Assembly (NCBI GenBank): GCA_964496705.1
Contig: CAZCBJ010000098.1
Location: 1 to 13,643 of the forward strand
Direction: 5' to 3'
Length of the DNA: 13,643 bases
From: CAZCBJ01 sp964496705
GTDB lineage: Bacteria > Chloroflexota > Anaerolineae > Anaerolineales > Anaerolineaceae
Shown: positions 6,517 through 13,227 of the stretch, one piece after another
Position numbering within the stretch: position 1 is the first letter of the stretch
Layout: the number at the start of each line of letters is the position of its first letter
Position numbers and translations under genes: made by a program
Notes under the pieces: generated by a model
The model's database searches: none
What the model was told of the DNA's origin: nothing
What the model saw: only the letters and a program-made list of their open reading frames with translations

Positions 6517-8415
6517 ATGAGCACCTTTTCCCCGACTGTTTTGAAACGTCAGACGCCTGTGCCTGCGGACATCGAAATCGCCCAGGCCTCTGATTTGAAA
6601 CCGATAACTCAGGTAGCAGAAGAGCTCGGCCTGCTGCCCGATGAGATAGAATTGTACGGACCCTATAAAGCCAAGGTGAAATTGGAAGTTCTCGAACGGC
6701 TGAAGGATGTGCCGGATGGTAAATATATCGACGTCACTGCCATCACACCCACCCCTCTTGGCGAAGGCAAGACCACCACGACGGTGGGTCTGAGCCAGGC
6801 GCTTGGCGCTCATCTTGGCAAGCGGGTGATGACCTGTATACGCCAGCCCAGCCAAGGCCCCACCTTTGGGATTAAGGGCGGGGCGGCTGGCGGTGGTTAC
6901 AGCCAGGTCATCCCGATGGAGGATTTTAACCTTCATCTTACAGGTGATATCCATGCCATCACGGCAGCCAACAACCTGCTGGCTGCAGCGATCGATGTGC
7001 GTATGCTGCATGAAGCCGGAGCTACTGATGAGCAGTTATTTATCCGTTTATTCCCAAGAGATAAGTCCGGCAGACGACATTTTGCTCGTGGAATGATGAA
7101 TCGCAAACAACGCCTGGGAATATCCGTGGATGATCCCGAAGAGATGACTGCCGAACAGCGCAGCCGTTTTTGCCGGTTGGATATCAACGCGGACAGCATC
7201 ACCTGGCGGCGAGTGATAGATACCAGCGATCGGATGTTGAGGGGGATAACGGTCGGGCAGGGCGAAGAAGAACAAGGCTTCGACCGCGAGACAGGCTTTG
7301 ACATCACGGTTGCCAGTGAGATCATGGCGGTGCTGGCATTGACCACCGATCTGGCGGACATGCGCCGCCGTCTGGGACAAATGGTTATCGGTGTGAGTAA
7401 AACTGGTGAAGCGATCAGCGTGGACGACCTTGGGGTCACCGGGGCGTTGACCGTTCTGATGCGAGATGCAATAAAACCCAACCTGATGCAAACTCTGGAA
7501 GGGACCCCAGTCTTTGTCCATGCCGGACCATTTGCCAATATCGCTCACGGCAACAGCTCAATCATCGCAGACAAAATCGGTTTAAAACTGGCTGAGTATG
7601 TTGTCACCGAGTCTGGGTTTGGGGCGGACATGGGCTGTGAGAAATTCATGGATATCAAATGCCGTTATTCTGGTCTGATCCCCAATGTGGTGGTTCTGGT
7701 AGCCACAGTACGGGCCTTGAAGATGCACGGAGGTGGGCCGAAAGTGGTCGCCGGAAGACCACTGGACACCGCGTACACGGATGAAAACCTGGATTTATTA
7801 CGCAATGGACTGCCAAACCTGCTGCATCACATCTGTATTGCGCGAAAATTTCACGTTCCGGTGGTGGTGGCGGTTAATAGTTTTGCCACTGACACTCCGG
7901 CAGAACTCGAATTAATCCGCAGTGCAGCGGTTGAGGGCGGCGCCGAGGATGCGCTGGTGTGCCGTCACTGGGCGCTGGGCGGCGAAGGCGCGCGCGAACT
8001 AGCCGAGGCGGTCGTGCGGGTGGCAGATAGTACGTCTGCTTTCCGCTTCCTTTACCCATTGGATTGGTCAATCAAGCAAAAAATTGAGTCCATCGCGTGT
8101 GAAATTTATGGGGCTGATGGTGTGGATTACATGCCGGAGGCAGAAGCAAAAATAGAAGAATACACTCGACTGGGTTTCGGCGGTTTACCCATCTGCATGG
8201 CAAAAACCCATTTGAGCCTGAGCCATGATGCTGCGTTGAAAGGTGCGCCAAAAGGTTTTCGCATTCCCATAAGGGACATCCGCGCATCGGTCGGCGCAGG
8301 TTTCATCTACCCTCTGGTAGGAAAAATGTCCACCATGCCCGGGTTGCCCACAAGACCGGCATTCTATGATGTGGATATTGACCTGGAAACCGGCAGAGTG
8401 GTCGGGTTGTTCTAA
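6517..8415 (+). CDS. fhs: Formate-tetrahydrofolate ligase, long eukaryote-like form
   Basis: The enzyme joins formate to tetrahydrofolate at the cost of ATP, giving 10-formyl-THF for purine synthesis, formate assimilation or the methyl branch of the Wood-Ljungdahl pathway. The ATP-binding loop is TPLGEGKTT at about 79-87. Other family blocks are RQPSQGPTFGIKGGAAGGGY (about 109-128), LTGDIHAITAANNLLAAAID (141-160), EGTPVFVHAGPFANIAHGNS and DIRASVGAGF near the end. At 632 residues it is well above the 555-560 typical of bacterial enzymes such as that of Moorella. The extra length includes a segment at about 167-210 after the MLHE motif that also occurs in the synthetase domain of eukaryotic C1-THF synthases, and overall wording is closer to those. 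No FolD (dehydrogenase/cyclohydrolase) domain is attached, so it is monofunctional, as in plants. AAGGAG lies 8 bases before the ATG. The downstream DUF218 gene begins 7 bases after the stop. Confidence 0.96.
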   Translation: MSTFSPTVLKRQTPVPADIEIAQASDLKPITQVAEELGLLPDEIELYGPYKAKVKLEVLERLKDVPDGKYIDVTAITPTPLGEGKTTTTVGLSQALGAHLGKRVMTCIRQPSQGPTFGIKGGAAGGGYSQVIPMEDFNLHLTGDIHAITAANNLLAAAIDVRMLHEAGATDEQLFIRLFPRDKSGRRHFARGMMNRKQRLGISVDDPEEMTAEQRSRFCRLDINADSITWRRVIDTSDRMLRGITVGQGEEEQGFDRETGFDITVASEIMAVLALTTDLADMRRRLGQMVIGVSKTGEAISVDDLGVTGALTVLMRDAIKPNLMQTLEGTPVFVHAGPFANIAHGNSSIIADKIGLKLAEYVVTESGFGADMGCEKFMDIKCRYSGLIPNVVVLVATVRALKMHGGGPKVVAGRPLDTAYTDENLDLLRNGLPNLLHHICIARKFHVPVVVAVNSFATDTPAELELIRSAAVEGGAEDALVCRHWALGGEGARELAEAVVRVADSTSAFRFLYPLDWSIKQKIESIACEIYGADGVDYMPEAEAKIEEYTRLGFGGLPICMAKTHLSLSHDAALKGAPKGFRIPIRDIRASVGAGFIYPLVGKMSTMPGLPTRPAFYDVDIDLETGRVVGLF

Positions 8416-8422
8416 ACTGATT

Positions 8423-9217
8423 ATGTTTGTTTTTCTCTCCAAATTCATGCCCATCCTGGTGTACCCATTGGGGTTGGCTTGTGTTTTTCTGGTGGTCGCC
8501 CTGTTGGCTGGGAGGAAAACCCGCCTGTGGCGCGCAGCGGTGATCGTTGCATTGACACTTTTGTGGGTCGGTGGAAATCGCTGGGTGGCAGCCAGCCTGA
8601 CACGTGGATTGGAATGGCAGTATTTGGCTGCCGATGACATTCCACATAGCCGGGTGATTGTTCTGCTGGGAGGGGGTACCTCGCCTCAGGAAGCGCCGCG
8701 ACCAATGGTAGAATTGAATGCGGCTGGCGACAGGGTGCTATATGCTGCCTGGTTGTACCAGCAAGGGAAAGCCGAGCATATCCTGGTCAGCGGTGGGAAC
8801 ATCACTTGGACAGGCAATCACCGTTCTACCCCTGCGGATGACATGGTTACGTTGTTGGGCATGATGGGTGTCCCGTCAAATGCCATCTGGATCCAAAACC
8901 GATCCCAGAACACCCGCGAGGATGTAGAATATTCCAGGGTGATGCTCGCTGAGAAAGGTATCGATGAGATCATTCTGGTCACTTCTGCGATGCACATGCC
9001 GCGTTCGGCGGGTCTGTTCGAAAAGCAAGGGTTCAAAGTGATCCCCGCTCCTGTGGACTTTAAGGTAACAGAACAGTATTGGCAAAATATATGGCACGGC
9101 AGTTTTCAATCCATGGTCATTGGGCTGCTGCCAGGTGTCGACAACCTATCGGTCACTTCAGCGGCATTGAAAGAATATATAGGAATATTGGTGTATGGGC
9201 TAATGGGTTGGTTATAA
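8423..9217 (+). CDS. Membrane-anchored DUF218 protein, ElyC/YdcF-like
   Basis: The protein has 264 residues; E. coli ElyC has about 259. Two hydrophobic segments at about 9-29 and 37-51 should anchor it in the membrane. They are followed by a DUF218 domain: VIVLLGGGT (78-86), HILVSGGN (119-126), a conserved acidic NTREDV (163-168) and LVTSAMHMPRS (185-195). ElyC affects envelope integrity and the lipid-carrier steps of peptidoglycan and surface polysaccharide assembly in E. coli; the biochemical activity of the family is not well defined. The frame is open further upstream to an ATG at 8366 inside fhs. The ATG at 8423 fits better because it starts just before the first membrane segment and gives the usual family length. 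It lies 7 bases after the fhs stop with no strong SD sequence, so translation is probably coupled to fhs. The gene converges on dinG with only 9 bases between the stop codons. Confidence 0.85.
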   Translation: MFVFLSKFMPILVYPLGLACVFLVVALLAGRKTRLWRAAVIVALTLLWVGGNRWVAASLTRGLEWQYLAADDIPHSRVIVLLGGGTSPQEAPRPMVELNAAGDRVLYAAWLYQQGKAEHILVSGGNITWTGNHRSTPADDMVTLLGMMGVPSNAIWIQNRSQNTREDVEYSRVMLAEKGIDEIILVTSAMHMPRSAGLFEKQGFKVIPAPVDFKVTEQYWQNIWHGSFQSMVIGLLPGVDNLSVTSAALKEYIGILVYGLMGWL

Positions 9218-9226
9218 GCAGAACGG

Positions 9227-12028
9227 CTAAAGGTTCAACCAACGAGCGACCGTGCCTGGCAGATCACTCAGCGAACCGATTTTTCGGCGGCACTCCGGCA
9301 GGGATTGGATGAACAGCTTGCCGTACTGCTTGGTCAATACCCGCCGGTCGAGAATCACGACCGCGCCCCGGTCAGATTGGGAGCGGATCAGGCGACCGAA
9401 GCCCTGGCGGAACCTGAGGATTGCTTCAGGCAGGCTGTATTCGCTGAAAGGATCATCAAAGGTTTCGGAACGGGCAGAAACGATGGGATCAGTGGGCACA
9501 TCAAACGGCAGTTTGACAATGACCAGTACCGAGAGAGCCTCTCCGGGTACGTCCACCCCTTCCCAGAAGGCGCGGGTTCCAAGCAGAACGGCGCGGTCTG
9601 CTTCTCGGAAGGTTTCCAGCAGCGTGTTGGCGGAGGCACCTTCGCCCTGTTCATACACCTGAATATCATCTTCTGATAGTACCGGACTTATCACCCTGGC
9701 GGTGCGTTTCAACTGCGCATACGAAGTGAACAATGCCAGCAATTTACCGCCGGTGGCTTTGCTGAGGTGGATCAATGCTTGTTCGACTGCAGCCTGGTAG
9801 CGATTGCCATCGGACGGCTCGGCAATATCATTAACAAGATAAAGCAAGGCGGAATTCTCATAATCGAATGGGCTGCCTAATTCCAATTCATCGGCTTCGT
9901 CAGCCGCAAGACGATTGCGTAAATAATCGAAATTACCGTTGGTGGTTAGTGTGGCGGAGGTTAATATCACACTGGATTTTTCATGCCAAAGGTATTTCTC
10001 CATTAACGGACCGATATGCAGAGGCGCGAGTTGAAGTGAGATGGTTGCGTTGTTGGAGGAAATTTCGACCCAGTAGATGTCAGTCTCCTGCGGAGCCGCC
10101 ACAAAGCGGTTCAGGTGTGTGTGGACATCTGCCATCCGCCGGTGAACATCTGCCAGGCTGTTCAGGGCGTCGGAAAATTCTTCATCGTTGGGATCGAAGA
10201 CGTTGCTGAGGCTTTTGTAAATTTCTGCGGTGATGTTCAGTAAAAGATTCATCGTCTCGCCGGTCTGTTCCCAGGCGATTTCCACATCGGACCAATAGGG
10301 TTGGGTGCGCGTGGAAGGAACAATTCGTTCTGTCTGACCATATGGACCGACGGGTTGGCTGTCGCGCATTTCTTCCAGGAACATATCGATAATTTTGAAG
10401 AAATCAGCAACGCTTTGATCCAGGCGAATGGTCAGGTCGGTGGCGCGCTGAATGGCTTGATGGATTGCGGCGTAATCCGAAGGGCGCAAGATGGGTCTGA
10501 TCGCCAACAGCAATCGCCCCATAACTCCCGAGGTCGCTCCCCCCATTTCGCGCAGCAAACGGATAACATCCATCTGCGTGACCCTGAAGCTGAGCGCATT
10601 TGTGGTAGCGGATTCCACGTGATGAGCTTCATCCACGATGAGGTAGTCATACTCGGGCAAGACGCGATTCCCGGTAGCAACATCCGCTAAAAGCAGCGCG
10701 TGATTGACAATGATCATGTGGGCACTTTGGGCAGCCTGGCGAGCTTGAAAGAAGGGACAGGCTCCTCCGGTGCGCTCCATGCATACTTCGGCGCGGCAAC
10801 CCTCGTCTTCGGCAGACATGCGACTCCAGGCTTCACGTTCTGATATGCCGTTCAAGTTGATTTCGGTGCGGTCGCCGTTGCCGCCTTCCATCAGCCAGAC
10901 CAAGACTTTAGCCAGCACGCGAAGTTGTTCAACCGTTTCAGGAGATCGAAAGCGCATAATCTCCAATCGCCGCGGGCAAAGGTAATTGGAACGGCCTTTT
11001 AATACGGTAGCGCGAATATCCCACCCCAATGCTTGACGCAGGTCAGGAATATCTTTTTTGATTAATTGGTCCTGGAGATTGATGGTATTGGTGGAGATCA
11101 CCACCCGGCTGTTATTTTGCAGAGCCCACATGGCGGCTGGAATCAGGTAGGCAAAGGATTTGCCTGTACCGGTACCCGCCTCCACCATCAAATGATAACC
11201 ATCTGAAAGCGCCTGGGCAACCCCGCGCAGCATCTCAATTTGTTGAGTTCGGGATTCATAATTCTCAAAATATGCAGAAAATGCTCCGCCGTATTCCAAA
11301 ATCGAAGCTGCCTCATCTAAGTTTAGCGGCAATAATGGATCGCGCGGAGTGAGGGGCTGGAGCGGTGGATCAACCGGGGGAGCGAAGTATTGTTGGTCAT
11401 GCCGGCGGTTCAAACTGTGTCGCGCGTGAACCGGGTTGCGGATCTGGGCGCGCAGCAGTAGGTTGAACACCCATTGGGCGCCCCATTCAAAAGGCTCTCC
11501 GAGGCGCACAAACTCGGCCAGAAAGTCAATAGGCAGAGTCTGAGCTTTCTCGTATAATTTGACAAAAAGCGAATGAGTTGCGCGCGCATCGTTCAATGCC
11601 CGGTGATCAGCCGGTTGGAGAATCCCCATCAACTGACATAGAGCGGAGAGGCTATATCGAGAAGCGGTGGGAAGCAAGATGGCCGCCAGTTCATAAGTAT
11701 CCAGCCAATCATTGGCTTCGAATAAATGTTGGCGCTTGAAGAAAGCCAGGTCAAAACGCACATTGTGACCAAGAATAGGGAGTTCACCCATAAAATCATT
11801 GAAATCGCGCAATACGGCCTGCAAGGGAGGGGCATTGCGCACCATCTCGCTTGAAATGCCGGTCAGCTGGGTAATCTGAGCTGGAATGGGCCTACCCGGA
11901 TTGATCAGTGTGGTCCACTCGTCCTCCACACGTTTGCCGTTGAATTTCACTGCGCCAATCTCAATGATTGCATCCGAGTTGGGGTCCAGTCCTGTGGTTT
12001 CAACGTCCAAGGCAATCACTGAGGGCAT
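9227..12028 (-). CDS. dinG: DinG-family helicase with N-terminal DEDDh exonuclease domain
   Basis: From the ATG at 12028 the protein has 933 residues. Residues 1-165 form a DnaQ-like 3'-5' exonuclease: ExoI D8-x-E10 (DVETTG), ExoII LGHNVRFD with D93, and ExoIII H142-x-A-x-x-D147. The XPD/DinG-type superfamily 2 helicase follows, with Walker A AGTGTGKS (284-291), DEAH box (466-469) and motif VI QGFGRLIR near the C-terminus. Four cysteines, C351, C411, C416 and C424, lie between the Walker A motif and the DEAH box, where XPD and E. coli DinG hold a 4Fe-4S cluster. DinG helicases are 5'-3' and act on R-loops, D-loops and other repair intermediates. The frame also allows a TTG at 12085, but that would add 19 unconserved residues before the exonuclease core and has no SD sequence. 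The ATG at 12028 sits 7 bases after an extended -10 sequence, suggesting a leaderless transcript. The gene is monocistronic. Confidence 0.94.
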   Translation of the reverse strand: MPSVIALDVETTGLDPNSDAIIEIGAVKFNGKRVEDEWTTLINPGRPIPAQITQLTGISSEMVRNAPPLQAVLRDFNDFMGELPILGHNVRFDLAFFKRQHLFEANDWLDTYELAAILLPTASRYSLSALCQLMGILQPADHRALNDARATHSLFVKLYEKAQTLPIDFLAEFVRLGEPFEWGAQWVFNLLLRAQIRNPVHARHSLNRRHDQQYFAPPVDPPLQPLTPRDPLLPLNLDEAASILEYGGAFSAYFENYESRTQQIEMLRGVAQALSDGYHLMVEAGTGTGKSFAYLIPAAMWALQNNSRVVISTNTINLQDQLIKKDIPDLRQALGWDIRATVLKGRSNYLCPRRLEIMRFRSPETVEQLRVLAKVLVWLMEGGNGDRTEINLNGISEREAWSRMSAEDEGCRAEVCMERTGGACPFFQARQAAQSAHMIIVNHALLLADVATGNRVLPEYDYLIVDEAHHVESATTNALSFRVTQMDVIRLLREMGGATSGVMGRLLLAIRPILRPSDYAAIHQAIQRATDLTIRLDQSVADFFKIIDMFLEEMRDSQPVGPYGQTERIVPSTRTQPYWSDVEIAWEQTGETMNLLLNITAEIYKSLSNVFDPNDEEFSDALNSLADVHRRMADVHTHLNRFVAAPQETDIYWVEISSNNATISLQLAPLHIGPLMEKYLWHEKSSVILTSATLTTNGNFDYLRNRLAADEADELELGSPFDYENSALLYLVNDIAEPSDGNRYQAAVEQALIHLSKATGGKLLALFTSYAQLKRTARVISPVLSEDDIQVYEQGEGASANTLLETFREADRAVLLGTRAFWEGVDVPGEALSVLVIVKLPFDVPTDPIVSARSETFDDPFSEYSLPEAILRFRQGFGRLIRSQSDRGAVVILDRRVLTKQYGKLFIQSLPECRRKIGSLSDLPGTVARWLNL

Positions 12029-12035
12029 GGCGGGG

Positions 12036-12044
12036 ATTATACCA
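12036..12044 (-). promoter_or_regulatory. Extended -10 promoter placed for leaderless dinG transcription
   Basis: Read on the minus strand this is TGG followed by TATAAT, a full extended -10 element. Seven bases (CCCCGCC) separate it from the ATG at 12028, so the predicted first transcribed base falls at or next to the A of the ATG. No SD sequence precedes that ATG and no good -35 hexamer is visible, which suits an extended -10 promoter. Confidence 0.6.
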
Positions 12045-12066
12045 GCGAAATCGGACAATATTTTTC

Positions 12067-12075
12067 TGTTATGAT
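12067..12075 (+). promoter_or_regulatory. Extended -10 promoter of the Thr-Pro-linker protein gene
   Basis: TGT followed by TATGAT forms an extended -10 element with five of six matches in the hexamer. It ends 11 bases before the ATG at 12087, which predicts a leader of only about 4-6 bases. No SD sequence is present in those bases and no clear -35 is visible. It lies back to back with the dinG promoter. Confidence 0.45.
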
Positions 12076-12086
12076 TACCTGACAAG

Positions 12087-13226
12087 ATGAAAATTAAACG
12101 CTGGCACTTTTTTCCCGGATTTGTTTTGATATTGGTATTGATTGCAAGCTTGTACTATCCACGATTAGCCAGAGCCTACACGTTGATTCCACGCGCTTAT
12201 ATTCCCCTAATCAGTTACCAAATCACCCGCACGCCCACACCGACCGCTACGCCCACCCGCACGATGACGCCGACCAGCACGCCGACCCGCACCCGAACCC
12301 CAACTGCTACACCGGCCAACATACCCCCACCGTACTCGACCAGCTTTTACATGAATAGCAAGAATCCTGTCGTGTATTACAACATTGGCTGCGATCACGG
12401 CAAGCGGGACAAGGGCCTGGCAGGGACGCAAGATAGCATTATTGTTCTGGTTTTCGGTATGCCGGTTGATAATGAGGTGGGATACGGTGCTTCGTTGTTT
12501 GGATATGGTCCAATCTATTTGGGAGAGATCGAAGTGTTGGTTGAGGAGGTGGCTGTGGGCTATCTGGCCTGTGCTGCCACCGATACGACGTCCCATGTTC
12601 GCATCGGGGTTGGGACTAGCAATTACATGACGGCTGACCGCAAAAATATATTTAATTATTATATGCATGCCCGGAATTGGGCGAAGATGGTCAATAATAT
12701 CAACACCTGGTTGAAAAACCAAGGGTTTTTTAGCCGTGTGGATGCCGCAGGCGCCAGCGACCTCGAACTGGGATGGAACACACCGATCAATACGCGCGCC
12801 TGGGTGGATGGTTACGATTCAGCCAATAATTATCCATTCTATAATTATGGCGATGCCCAGGGGTGTCCAACGCGCCATTACCCTTACTGGACCTGTGATC
12901 CTGAACCCTGGTCGCCTGAGGATGTTTGGTATGTGTCCTTCGGCGTGGGTCCAGCATATCCCCTGCCATTAATCTATGCCACCAACGGCGTCAATGCTGA
13001 ACAATGGGCGATGCTCAGCCTGTACGCTCATCAGACCCACGGTGCGCGCATGGATATCCAGGGATCATTCACCCAATGGCAGGCCTGCCAGCAGTATCCG
13101 AGGGGCTGCGGATATATGCTCGACAACACACCAGCCCAGGGTTGGACACAGCTTTATAACGAATTAAACCGCGATTCGCGCACTGCTCAGGGTTTGCGTT
13201 GGTCAACTGATATCAAATGGAAATAA
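12087..13226 (+). CDS. Secreted protein with Thr-Pro-rich linker and uncharacterised domain
   Basis: This is a 379-residue protein that I do not recognise as a named family. Residues 1-30 form a signal peptide: KIKR, a hydrophobic run, then LARA before the likely cleavage point. A short RAYIPLI segment follows, then a linker of alternating Thr-Pro with Arg, Ala and Ser (about 47-77). The globular part (about 80-379) is rich in Tyr, Trp and Asn and has six cysteines (C102, C162, C260, C270, C334, C341), which could form three disulfides outside the cell. SDLELGWNTPINTRAWVDGY (about 224-243) carries a D-x-E pair, and PLPLIYATNGVNAEQWAML (about 292-310) looks like a strand and helix. Together these suggest a glycoside-hydrolase-like barrel, but that is only an impression. 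The ATG is the first in the frame and follows an extended -10 closely. The next gene starts one base after the stop, so the two are probably one transcription unit. Confidence 0.8.
   Translation: MKIKRWHFFPGFVLILVLIASLYYPRLARAYTLIPRAYIPLISYQITRTPTPTATPTRTMTPTSTPTRTRTPTATPANIPPPYSTSFYMNSKNPVVYYNIGCDHGKRDKGLAGTQDSIIVLVFGMPVDNEVGYGASLFGYGPIYLGEIEVLVEEVAVGYLACAATDTTSHVRIGVGTSNYMTADRKNIFNYYMHARNWAKMVNNINTWLKNQGFFSRVDAAGASDLELGWNTPINTRAWVDGYDSANNYPFYNYGDAQGCPTRHYPYWTCDPEPWSPEDVWYVSFGVGPAYPLPLIYATNGVNAEQWAMLSLYAHQTHGARMDIQGSFTQWQACQQYPRGCGYMLDNTPAQGWTQLYNELNRDSRTAQGLRWSTDIKWK
12225..12318 (+). repeat. Low-complexity Thr-Pro linker-coding repeat
   Basis: An irregular tandem of ACN-CCN codon pairs interspersed with CGC/CGA, GCT and AGC encodes about 31 residues of Thr, Pro, Arg, Ala and Ser. 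It links the signal-peptide region to the folded domain. Such linkers are common in exported Chloroflexota proteins and may be O-glycosylated, although that is not shown here. The DNA repeat is imperfect and may vary in copy number between strains. Confidence 0.75.
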
Positions 13227-13227
13227 A

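Noticed and set aside
6933..7548. Two overlapping minus-strand open frames within fhs
   Set aside because: They are antisense to highly conserved fhs sequence and encode low-complexity, Ser/Arg-rich products.
9207..9243. 7-base inverted repeat (GTTGGTT and AACCAAC, 23-base loop) across the convergent ends of the DUF218 gene and dinG
   Set aside because: The stem is short, the loop is long, and no T-run follows on either strand, so it does not make a convincing bidirectional terminator.
12029..12085. N-terminal extension of DinG starting at a TTG at 12085
   Set aside because: It adds residues before the exonuclease core with no SD sequence and would contain the promoter-like extended -10.
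12225..12318. Possible CRISPR or minisatellite array
   Set aside because: The units are only a few bases long, irregular and in frame with a Thr-Pro linker, so they reflect protein composition.
12207..12722. Long minus-strand open frame opposite the Thr-Pro-linker gene
   Set aside because: It is an antisense shadow caused by the repetitive GC-rich codons of the linker. It has no plausible start context and no recognisable domain.
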